Assembly: GCA_017477435.1 (NCBI GenBank)
Contig: JAFUVV010000044.1
Span: forward strand, 1-55,809
Length of the DNA: 55,809 bases
Direction of reading: 5' to 3'
From: Prevotella sp.
GTDB taxonomy: Bacteria; Bacteroidota; Bacteroidia; Bacteroidales; Bacteroidaceae
The translations under genes were made by a program, and so were the position numbers. Under the pieces are notes generated by a model that searched no databases, had not been told where the DNA came from, and worked only from the letters and a program-made list of their open reading frames with translations. Shown here in pieces: positions 1-7,203 of the stretch (its first letter is position 1; every line of letters starts with the position of its first letter).

Positions 1-29
1 TCGTATCGTATTAAAGAAACAAAAAAATA

Positions 30-71
30 TATCAGCAATAAGTAATGTATAACAAACTTTTTGTACCTTTG
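30..71 (+). promoter_or_regulatory. Bacteroidetes-type promoter before phage remnant
   Basis: A TACCTTTG box at 64-71 matches the Bacteroidetes -7 consensus TAnnTTTG, with AT-rich sequence upstream. It points toward the truncated phage gene. Just downstream, TGGTATACTTTT occurs twice, at 89-100 and 111-122, exactly 22 bp apart. What this promoter originally drove is unknown. Confidence 0.45.
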
Positions 72-101
72 CAGCACTCAGTCGAAGTGGTATACTTTTG
101 A

Positions 102-1469
102 ATTATTTTTTGGTATACTTTTACGTTATCATTTACAAATGCAGCAGGTGATGCGGCTGGCATTCTTGGCGGTGCAATGCAGGGTGCGTCCGCTTTGTCT
201 GCTCTTGGGCCATGGGGAATGGCTGCTGGTGCGGGTCTTGGTCTTATCAGCGGTTTGGCGCAAGTTCACGATGCACGTCTGGAACGTCAGATTACGAAAC
301 TTCGTGAAGATGTGCAATCCATCGAAGCGAACACCTCGCTTATACTTCAAGCAAGAGAACGGACTCTTGGCTATGACACTGGCGAACTCAGGCGTTCTTA
401 TGCACAGCAATATGCGCCAAACCAAACGCAAGCAATGAAAGAGACCATTGCCAAATATCCCTGGCTAAGTGGTAGCGCATTCTTGCAAGGTTTCAGTTCA
501 AAGGCTCAAAGAGACATGTATGAGTATTACATGAAAAACTCTAATGGAACGGGCTACCAACAGCAACTTGCAAACCTCAAAGCGGAGAGGGAAGACTATA
601 TGCAGATACTTGAAAAGCAGGAATCAAAAAAGAAGAAATCCCAATCCGACATTGACGAGACGAAAGCGAAAATCGCAGATTTGGATAACCAGATTCGTTT
701 CTTCTCTGAAGACATAGCAAATGAGTTGTGGGGCATTGACATCAAGAGTTGGGGTGATCAGATTAGCGATGCACTTGTATCGGCATTTGAGAATGGTGAG
801 AGCATGATGAAGGCATTTGACGATGCCGTGAAATCTATCATGCAAAGCATTGTCAACGAAATGCTGAAGGTAGGCATTATTGAACCGATGATTGACAATC
901 TCAGAAAGAAGTTGTTTGGCTATACCGATTCAAATGGAATATTCCATAATGGTGTTGTATCAACAGATGACTTGGTTTCCAATCCTGAAGGTGCGGCAAA
1001 GAAAATGCTTTCTACGGTAGGTGAATACTTCAAGCCTGGTGGTGAGGGTAGCCAGATGGCAATTGCGGCTCAAGAGTTTATTACGGGTATTGACAGGCTC
1101 ATGCAACAGATGGGCTATTCAAACGGTTTAAGAGACAGCGACTCCGCAACACTTTCTTCAAGTGTGCAGGGCATGACAGAAAATACAGCAGACCTGTTAG
1201 CCGGATATGTGAATGCCGCTCGTCAGGATTTGGCAATCATGCGAATACTCAAAGAGACACAATACAAAGAGTTTGTTCAAAACTATTGGTCAGACTATGT
1301 GGCAATGGTGTCTGGTATCGGTACGCATGTTTCTGGAATCCATGAAGACACTCAGGCACTTGTCAGAATGATAGAGAGAGGTGACGGGGCATTATTCAAT
1401 GCTATCCAAAGGATAAGCAGTCACTTCGACAATGTTGTTCAAGGAATCGAACGTGTAAACGTGGCATAG
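102..1469 (+). pseudogene. Phage tail tape-measure protein, C-terminal remnant
   Basis: The open frame runs from just after an in-frame stop at 99-101, and the first ATG is at 177 (430 residues from there). The protein starts abruptly with a Gly/Ala-rich hydrophobic stretch typical of the interior of tape-measure proteins. A coiled-coil follows (about residues 125-165), then a region with the pattern WGDQISDALVSAF and SIMQSIVNEMLKVGIIEPM, which resembles the C-terminus of lambda-type tail-length tape-measure proteins. Intact members are usually far longer (700-1500 residues or more). The phage-like reading continues upstream of the ATG to about 135, so the gene looks cut at its 5' side. No other tail gene is visible to the right. 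A decayed prophage end is the best reading, but the missing part could lie left of the window if a rearrangement occurred. Confidence 0.65.
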
Positions 1470-1510
1470 AGCACTCTATTATCTTTCCATATTATACTTT
1501 TGTTTTTGTG

Positions 1511-1547
1511 GAATAGGGTTGGTTTCGTAAGACTCCAGCCCTATTTT
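1511..1547 (+). terminator. Rho-independent terminator after phage remnant
   Basis: The inverted repeat AATAGGGTTGG / CCAGCCCTATT (one G-U pair) has a 10-12 nt loop and is followed by TTTTTGG. It lies about 45 bp after the stop of the tape-measure remnant. Confidence 0.6.
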
Positions 1548-1634
1548 TGGCTCTACACCTATATATAATTACGCATACGTGCAAATAAATCTTTGATTTT
1601 TGAAGCAAAAATTTCTCAAGCCACAAATTATTTG

Positions 1635-1820
1635 TATCTTTGCACCCGATTGCCAGCAATGGCGATTTTAATTAACGTGTGGGGTGCAGTTATTGAGATA
1701 ATAATTGCATCCCCAATTTCGTAAAAATGGGGTGTTTTGAGTCGTAGAACGATAAAACGACGATAATTTTGATGTAAAAGAAAAACCAACCATCTGAATT
1801 TCAGATAGTTGGAATTTCTT
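1635..1820 (+). ncRNA. Candidate small RNA with own promoter
   Basis: A strong -7 box TATCTTTG at 1635-1642 faces right, but no plausible ORF follows before the opposing tRNA. The next ~170 bases contain stacked inverted repeats: GGGGTGCAGTTATT pairs with AATAATTGCATCCCC (about 1681-1714), CCCCAATTT pairs with AAATGGGG (about 1713-1733), and GTCGT pairs with ACGAC (about 1741-1761). A long hairpin at 1786-1812 closes the region. This looks like a structured short transcript antisense to the tRNA terminator. I do not recognise a known RNA family. Confidence 0.3.
1771..1812 (-). terminator. Terminator of tRNA-Gln transcript
   Basis: A 12-bp stem (CCAACCATCTGA / TCAGATAGTTGG) at 1786-1812 is followed, on the minus strand, by TTTTTCTTTT. 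It sits 13 bases beyond the tRNA 3' end. On the plus strand the same hairpin could end the candidate sRNA. Confidence 0.7.
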
Positions 1821-1824
1821 TCTG

Positions 1825-1895
1825 TTGGGGTACTCGGACTCGAACCAAGAATGACAGGACCAGAATCTGTAGTGTTACCATTACACCATACCCCA
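1825..1895 (-). tRNA. tRNA-Gln (anticodon CTG)
   Basis: The minus strand folds as a standard cloverleaf. The acceptor is TGGGGTA / TACCCCA, the D arm is GTG..CAC with GGTAA in its loop, and the anticodon loop TTCTGGT contains CTG. The T arm has the loop TTCGAGT. CCA is not encoded. The last anticodon-stem pair is an A-C mismatch. The 3' end faces the phage tape-measure remnant, the usual geometry for tRNA-targeted integration. Confidence 0.93.
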
Positions 1896-1934
1896 AACTC
1901 TGTGCGCCGAATCCATCGGCTGCGTTTGCGGATG

Positions 1935-1942
1935 CAAAGGTA
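1935..1942 (-). promoter_or_regulatory. Promoter of tRNA-Gln
   Basis: Reading leftward the box is TACCTTTG, matching TAnnTTTG, about 40 bp upstream of the mature tRNA 5' end. An AT-rich -33 region lies near 1965-1975. Confidence 0.65.
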
Positions 1943-2047
1943 CGCCGTTTTTTCATACTGACAAATTTTTTTGCCACTTTTTTTCAAAAAAATATTAACA
2001 ACGCAGAAAAAAGAAAATCTTTTTGGTCGTTTTAAGAGTAAATAGAG

Positions 2048-2055
2048 TATCTTTG
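2048..2055 (+). promoter_or_regulatory. Promoter of rsfS-ftsH-cdsA operon
   Basis: TATCTTTG followed by CACAT matches the Bacteroidetes -7 box. It lies 67 bp before the rsfS ATG, giving a leader of about 60 nt. Confidence 0.7.
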
Positions 2056-2121
2056 CACATTATTATTATATAAAACAGCAAACGTAACAAAACCAAAAGA
2101 ATTATTATCTTTTAATCATTA

Positions 2122-2478
2122 ATGGACAACACGAAACAGTTGCTCGACTGCATAGTCAGAGGTATACAAGAGAAGAAAGGACAGCGCATTGTAATAATCG
2201 ATCTTAGCACGATAGAGGGAGCTATAACGAAATACTTCGTCATCTGCGAAGGCGGCTCTCCGACTCAGGTGGAGGCCATCACCGAATCCGTGGGCGACAT
2301 GGCACGCGAAGAGCTGGGCGAGAAACCGACGAAGGTGATCGGACTTGGACCAAGCCAGTGGGTGGCCATGGACTACGTAGACGTACTCGTGCACATCTTT
2401 GTGCCCGACATGCGCGAGTTCTACGACCTCGAGAACCTGTGGCAGGACGCGCCGATGCATACAATACCCGACGAGTAA
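2122..2478 (+). CDS. rsfS: Ribosome silencing factor RsfS
   Basis: This 118-residue protein has the full usual length of the RsfS/DUF143 (Iojap) family. RsfS binds ribosomal protein uL14 and blocks 30S-50S joining when nutrients are low. The family core is visible: an IVIIDLSTIEGA strand, the KYFVICEGGSPTQV motif, then GLGPSQWVAMDYVDVLVHIF, the conserved W-x-x-x-D-Y segment. The ATG follows a Bacteroidetes promoter with a leader of about 60 nt. The gene ends 22 bp before the ftsH ATG, so the two are very likely cotranscribed, an order widely conserved in Bacteroidetes. Confidence 0.93.
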   Translation: MDNTKQLLDCIVRGIQEKKGQRIVIIDLSTIEGAITKYFVICEGGSPTQVEAITESVGDMAREELGEKPTKVIGLGPSQWVAMDYVDVLVHIFVPDMREFYDLENLWQDAPMHTIPDE

Positions 2479-2500
2479 AAACAAAACAAGAAACGAAATT

Positions 2501-4531
2501 ATGAGCGAAAAAAATAACAATCCCGGCCAAAACGAGAACCAGCCGAAGATGCCACGGTTCAACATGAACTGGATCTACGGGCTGATACTCTTCTCGCTGA
2601 TACTGATGTTCTTCACCACATCAGGCAACGGCATGTCGTCTGCCGACGGCATCAGCAAGAAAGTGACGTACACCAAGTTCAAGGCATACGTCGACAGTGG
2701 CTACGCCGACAACGTGGTGGTGAACAAGAAAGAAGGCAACCTGAAGATGTATGTGCCGGCAAAGAAGATACGCGACGTCTTCGGAAAAGGCACACAGATG
2801 ACAGGCACAAACCCATACGTCGAAGTAGAATACGGCTCCATCGACGAACTCGAACGATATCTCGAAACTGCACAGGCAGAAAAGAAAATCTCCGACTTCA
2901 GCTTCGAAAACAACAAAGACAGCCTCTTCATGAACATACTCATCAACCTGCTGCCGTGGGTACTGATCATAGCAATATGGGTATTCATCATGAGAAAGAT
3001 GAGCGGAGGCGCAGGAGGCGGTGGTGTGTTCAGCGTAGGAAAGTCGAAAGCCAAGATGTATGAAAAGGGCAACGACCTCGGAATCACATTCAAGGACGTG
3101 GCAGGACAGGCAGGAGCAAAGCAGGAAGTGCAGGAAATAGTGGAATTCCTGAAGAATCCGGAGAAATACACCGAACTGGGCGGAAAGATACCAAAGGGCG
3201 CCCTGCTCGTCGGACCACCGGGAACAGGAAAGACACTGCTCGCAAAAGCCGTGGCAGGAGAAGCAGGAGTGCCGTTCTTCTCAATGTCGGGATCAGACTT
3301 CGTCGAAATGTTCGTCGGCGTCGGGGCAAGCCGGGTGCGCGACCTCTTCCGACAAGCAAAAGAAAAATCGCCGTGCATAATCTTCATCGACGAAATCGAC
3401 GCCGTGGGACGCGCACGCTCAAAGAACCCAGCCATGGGAGGAAACGACGAGCGAGAAAACACTCTCAACGCCTTGCTAACAGAGATGGATGGCTTCGGGA
3501 CAAACTCGGGAGTGATCATCATGGCAGCAACCAACCGCGCCGACATGCTCGACTCGGCACTGCTACGTGCAGGACGATTCGACCGACAGATACACGTCGA
3601 CCTGCCCGACCTGCAAGAGAGAAAAGAAATATTCCAAGTACACCTCCGCCCCATAAAAACCGACCCCTCGCTCGACATCGATTTCCTGGCACGACAGACA
3701 CCAGGTTTCTCCGGGGCCGACATTGCCAACGTGTGCAACGAGGCAGCACTCATTGCAGCACGCGGAGACAAGAAGACCGTAGGCAAGCAGGACTTCCTCG
3801 ACGCCGTAGACCGCATCATAGGTGGACTGGAAAAGAAAACCAAGGTGATGACTGCCGAGGAGAAACGCACCATAGCACTCCACGAGGCCGGACATGCCAC
3901 CGTGTCGTGGTTCTGCGAACACGCAAACCCGCTGGTGAAAGTATCCATCGTGCCACGCGGACAAGCACTCGGTGCCGCATGGTACCTGCCCGAAGAGCGG
4001 CAAATCACCACAAAGGAGCAAATGCTCGACGAGATGTGCGCACTACTCGGAGGACGCGCCGCAGAAGAACTCTTCACAGGACATATCTCAACAGGAGCAA
4101 TGAACGACCTTGAGCGAGCCACTAAGAGCGCATACGGAATGGTCGCCTTCGCAGGAATGAGCGACAAACTGCCCAATATCTGCTACTACAACAACCAGGA
4201 ATACCAGTTCCAGCGGCCTTACTCAGAGACCACGGCCAAAGTGATGGACGAAGAGGTGCTCAAGATGATCAACGAGCAGTATGCACGGGCAAAAGAAATC
4301 CTCACCGAGCACAAAGAAGGCCACAACGAACTCGCCGAACTGCTCATAAAGCGCGAGGTGATCTTTGCCGAAGACGTAGAACGCATCTTCGGAAAACGGC
4401 CATGGACAAGCCGAGCAGAGGAAATAATAGAAGACAATTCGCCCAAGCTCGAAGACATGCCCGAAGACGTAAGGCAGGCACAGGAGGAATACAACAGAAA
4501 CGTTAACGATAACGATAACGAAGAACGATAA
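2501..4531 (+). CDS. ftsH: ATP-dependent zinc metalloprotease FtsH
   Basis: This is the inner-membrane AAA+ protease that degrades misassembled membrane and regulatory proteins. The start at 2501 is chosen because it gives [10 protein letters not shown] and a normal 676-residue length; the frame is open upstream only over the rsfS 3' end. Visible elements: TM1 about residues 24-40, a periplasmic domain, TM2 about 146-165, and Walker A GPPGTGKT at 238-245. Walker B IIFIDEID follows near 293-300, then the second region of homology ending RAGRFDRQ, and the zinc site HEAGH at 461-465. The C-terminal tail ([10 protein letters not shown]) is encoded by AACGATAACGA repeats that run into an interspersed repeat starting at the stop codon. 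Confidence 0.96.
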   Translation: MSEKNNNPGQNENQPKMPRFNMNWIYGLILFSLILMFFTTSGNGMSSADGISKKVTYTKFKAYVDSGYADNVVVNKKEGNLKMYVPAKKIRDVFGKGTQMTGTNPYVEVEYGSIDELERYLETAQAEKKISDFSFENNKDSLFMNILINLLPWVLIIAIWVFIMRKMSGGAGGGGVFSVGKSKAKMYEKGNDLGITFKDVAGQAGAKQEVQEIVEFLKNPEKYTELGGKIPKGALLVGPPGTGKTLLAKAVAGEAGVPFFSMSGSDFVEMFVGVGASRVRDLFRQAKEKSPCIIFIDEIDAVGRARSKNPAMGGNDERENTLNALLTEMDGFGTNSGVIIMAATNRADMLDSALLRAGRFDRQIHVDLPDLQERKEIFQVHLRPIKTDPSLDIDFLARQTPGFSGADIANVCNEAALIAARGDKKTVGKQDFLDAVDRIIGGLEKKTKVMTAEEKRTIALHEAGHATVSWFCEHANPLVKVSIVPRGQALGAAWYLPEERQITTKEQMLDEMCALLGGRAAEELFTGHISTGAMNDLERATKSAYGMVAFAGMSDKLPNICYYNNQEYQFQRPYSETTAKVMDEEVLKMINEQYARAKEILTEHKEGHNELAELLIKREVIFAEDVERIFGKRPWTSRAEEIIEDNSPKLEDMPEDVRQAQEEYNRNVNDNDNEER

Positions 4532-4664
4532 CGAATTATTCGCTGCGCTCATCAGCAAGCAGCCTCGCAGATGCAATTTAAAAGTTCTGACCGAAGCAGC
4601 CCCGCGGGGAGGTCATATAACTTTAATTGCATTAAGAGAATCAGCGACAGCTAAGAACGATAAA
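4505..4664 (+). repeat. Palindromic interspersed repeat, copy 1 (after ftsH)
   Basis: This ~150-bp element is the near-identical reverse complement of 9512-9664. In the plus direction it reads AACGATAACG units, then GAATTATTCGCTGCGCTCAT, GCAAGCAGCCTCGCAGATGC and a GC-rich core centred on CCCCGCGGGG. The core is flanked by GACC/GGTC and by inverted ATGCAATTTAAAAGT / ACTTTAATTGCAT arms. It begins inside the last ftsH codons and fills the ftsH-cdsA gap. It carries an extra AGAATCA-like insertion compared with copy 2. Confidence 0.9.
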
Positions 4665-4696
4665 ACGTTAACGAAAACTATAAACAGAAAAAAGAA

Positions 4697-5551
4697 ATGA
4701 ACAATTTCATCACAAGAGCCATCAGCGGAGTGATCTTCGTAGCAATAATGGTGTTCGGACTTGCATTCAATGCAGTGGCAATGATGTTCCTCTTCTCAAT
4801 CATCACGGGCATGACCGTGTGGGAATACACCGGATTGGTCAACGAGCGCAAGGCCGTCAGCGTCAACCGTTTCATCACCACAGCGGCAGGCGTGTATCTC
4901 TTTATCGCCGTGGCAGGATTCTGCTCGGGATTCACACCATCGGCGGTGTTCATCCCCTATCTGCTCACGATCATCTATCTGTTCATCTCTGAGCTCTACC
5001 TGAAGCAGGAAGATCCTATCAACGACTGGGCTTATACCATGCTATCGCAGATGTACATCGCCCTTCCCTTTGCCTGCATCAACATGCTGGCATTCAAGAC
5101 ATCGCCCGACGACGGCACGGTCTACTTCGACCGCATACTGCCGCTCGCCGTGTTTGTCTTCCTCTGGCTCAACGACACCGGCGCTTATTGCTTCGGCTCG
5201 TTGCTCGGCCGCCACAAGCTGTTCCCACGCATTAGCCCTGGAAAGAGCTGGGAGGGAAGCATCGGCGGTGCGCTGCTCGTAATGGCAGTGGCAGGAGTAG
5301 CAGGGGCATATCTCGGAAAGAACTACGACGGCGTGCTCAGCACAGTGCCACAATGGATAGGACTAGCGCTCGTCGTAGTCGTCTTCGGCACATGGGGCGA
5401 CCTCGTCGAGAGCCTCTTCAAACGAACCCTCGGAATAAAAGACAGCGGCAACGTGCTACCCGGCCACGGCGGAATGCTCGACAGATTCGACTCGTCGCTC
5501 ATGGCTATACCAGCCGCCGTGATCTACATCTACACTCTGACAATGATATAA
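4697..5551 (+). CDS. cdsA: Phosphatidate cytidylyltransferase CdsA
   Basis: It makes CDP-diacylglycerol from phosphatidate and CTP at the inner membrane, the branch point of phospholipid synthesis. The protein has 284 residues with about eight hydrophobic segments. Near the C-terminus the CDP-diglyceride synthetase signature is complete: S-x-x-KR-x(4)-KD-x-G-x(3)-PGHGG-x-x-DR-x-D (residues about 237-265). The ATG at 4697 follows the intergenic repeat. It lies in the same direction as ftsH and the PI-PLC-like gene, so this is a cell-envelope operon, with the repeat between ftsH and cdsA as a possible processing or attenuation point. Confidence 0.95.
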   Translation: MNNFITRAISGVIFVAIMVFGLAFNAVAMMFLFSIITGMTVWEYTGLVNERKAVSVNRFITTAAGVYLFIAVAGFCSGFTPSAVFIPYLLTIIYLFISELYLKQEDPINDWAYTMLSQMYIALPFACINMLAFKTSPDDGTVYFDRILPLAVFVFLWLNDTGAYCFGSLLGRHKLFPRISPGKSWEGSIGGALLVMAVAGVAGAYLGKNYDGVLSTVPQWIGLALVVVVFGTWGDLVESLFKRTLGIKDSGNVLPGHGGMLDRFDSSLMAIPAAVIYIYTLTMI

Positions 5552-5667
5552 ATGATTGACGAGCCAGACAAGCAGCCGAGCTGACAACTCGTTTGTCCGC
5601 CTCTTGCTTCTTGCCACATGCCTCTTAATTACAAATGAACAAAATAACGTTAATATCAACCTGCACT

Positions 5668-6879
5668 ATGAATTATAAACTTAAAAACTTTTTCTTAACG
5701 CTAACGCTGACATTGACGTCAAACGCCCTGCTGGCCGACAACTGGATCACCAGTCTGCCCGACAATGTCTACGTCACCCAACTCTCCATCCCCGGCACCC
5801 ACGACGCCGGCACCGGCAACGGCTTCAGCGGTCTGGCAGCACTCTTCGGACCAGCCACGGCCCAGACACAGGACGTCACCATCGCCAAGCAATGGGACAC
5901 CGGCATACGCGCCTTCGACCTCCGGCCATGCGTGAGCAACGAAAAACTGCAAATCTACCACGGCATCATGCCGACAAAGATCACCTTCGAGGAAGCCCTG
6001 CAGACCATCATCGGTAAGCTCAACGAAAGCCCCGGAGAGTTTGCCGTCGTACTCATGCGCCACGAAGACGACGGCGACAAAGGCGACGCATCGTGGGCAG
6101 AACGGATGAACACACTACTGAAGAGCGACGCCATCAACCCCTACCTCGTAGACTATACCCCCTCGCTCACCCTCCAGCAAGTGCGCGGCAAGATACTCAT
6201 CATCAGCCGCGACACCTACGCCGACACACCCATGGGAGCCTACGCCACAGGATGGTGCCACTCCGACAACATCGACGAGATGAAAGGCGGGCGCCTGAAA
6301 GGACCCAAGCGCTCAGGCGCGCTCTTCGTGCAAGACTACTACGACATGACCGAGAGCGGCGCAATGGACACGAAAAAGAAAAGCATCACCGCCCTGCTCG
6401 ACTGCTCCACACACATCAATGAGACCCACGGCCCATACGTGTGGATCGTCAACCACACCTCAGGCTACACGCGAAGTGCCTCGTCCGACGGATACAGAGA
6501 CAATGCCGTAGCCACCAACAAATGCGTCATCGACTACCTTGCCACCGCCGACCACCCGGGGCCCACGGGAATCATACTCATGGACTATGCAGGAGTGAAC
6601 AAATCGGGCAGCTACGAAGTGCGCGGACTCGAGCTCACCGAAGCCATCATAGCCAACAACAGCCGCTACGACATGCGCGGCGCCAACCCCAGCGGCATCG
6701 ACGACATCACCGCCACCAACTTCACCATCACCGGCGGCATAGCACAAGGACGGGGCACCATCTACCTCTACACACCCAGCGGCCAGCTCCTCGCCACAGC
6801 CACCGACCAACTACAGATCCCAGAGCAAGGGCTATATATAGTGAAGAACGGCGAGAGCACCATCAAAGTGAAAAGATAA
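5668..6879 (+). CDS. Secreted phosphatidylinositol-specific phospholipase C-like protein
   Basis: PI-PLC X-domain protein, 403 residues from the ATG at 5668. That start is chosen because it places a signal peptide (MNYKLKNFFLTL to about ALLA) at the N-terminus; an ATG at 5635 would add 11 residues. Catalytic histidines fit SIPGTHDAG (H45) and IYHG (H98), with conserved DLRP between them. After the catalytic domain, the last ~50 residues (IYLYTPSGQLLATA, then GLYIVKNGE) resemble a T9SS type A-like C-terminal beta domain. Such enzymes cleave phosphoinositides or related glycolipids outside the cell; the substrate here is unknown. It follows cdsA by 116 bp, so a link to lipid metabolism is possible but unproven. 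Confidence 0.8.
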   Translation: MNYKLKNFFLTLTLTLTSNALLADNWITSLPDNVYVTQLSIPGTHDAGTGNGFSGLAALFGPATAQTQDVTIAKQWDTGIRAFDLRPCVSNEKLQIYHGIMPTKITFEEALQTIIGKLNESPGEFAVVLMRHEDDGDKGDASWAERMNTLLKSDAINPYLVDYTPSLTLQQVRGKILIISRDTYADTPMGAYATGWCHSDNIDEMKGGRLKGPKRSGALFVQDYYDMTESGAMDTKKKSITALLDCSTHINETHGPYVWIVNHTSGYTRSASSDGYRDNAVATNKCVIDYLATADHPGPTGIILMDYAGVNKSGSYEVRGLELTEAIIANNSRYDMRGANPSGIDDITATNFTITGGIAQGRGTIYLYTPSGQLLATATDQLQIPEQGLYIVKNGESTIKVKR

Positions 6880-6934
6880 AAGAGAAAAGAACAAAGAAGC
6901 AAGGCGCAAGAGACACCCGCAACATCTTTCTGCC

Positions 6935-7017
6935 GTACATGGCTCATGTACTCACAGTACAAAGCCCATGTACTCGGAGTACAAAAACCATGTACCTGCA
7001 GTATAAGAACGTTGTAC
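6935..7017 (+). repeat. 22-bp-period GTAC palindrome array 1
   Basis: GTAC occurs at 6948, 6970, 6992 and 7014, and at 6935, 6957, 6979 (GTAT at 7001). These are two interleaved series with an exact 22-bp period, offset by 9 and 13 bp. Each unit contains TGTAC-N5-GTACA joined by AAAGCCCA-like linkers. It lies between convergent genes (PI-PLC-like and rel). Related arrays are at 39154-39248 and 43598-43680. Confidence 0.9.
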
Positions 7018-7069
7018 TTGTCTCAAAGATAGCTCCTGCGCAAAGAGAGTGCTATATGCAACAAAACAT

Positions 7070-7114
7070 AAAGGGCATCATCCCGACGACAGTGGCCGAT
7101 GGATGATGCCCTTT
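7070..7114. terminator. Bidirectional terminator between convergent genes
   Basis: AAAGGGCATCAT pairs with ATGATGCCCTTT across a 21-nt loop. It is flanked by A-rich sequence to the left and CTTTACT to the right, in the gap between the PI-PLC-like gene and rel. Confidence 0.65.
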
Positions 7115-7203
7115 ACTCGTGCCGGCAGACCGGTGTCCTAACGTAGGATGGCTGCCATAAAAAAGATCTGATTGTTCGTTTTTATTATTTATACCGCTGT
7201 CGC

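Noticed and set aside
2701..4176. 491-codon open frame antisense to ftsH
   Set aside because: It mirrors the codon pattern of ftsH on the other strand, has no promoter or family-like motifs, and ftsH is beyond doubt.
6935..7017. Possible CRISPR array
   Set aside because: The period is only 22 bp, the repeats are palindromic half-sites, spacers are a few bases long and there are no cas genes.
6441..7106. 221-codon frame overlapping the PI-PLC-like gene and GTAC array
   Set aside because: His/Arg-rich shadow translation of the real gene in another frame.
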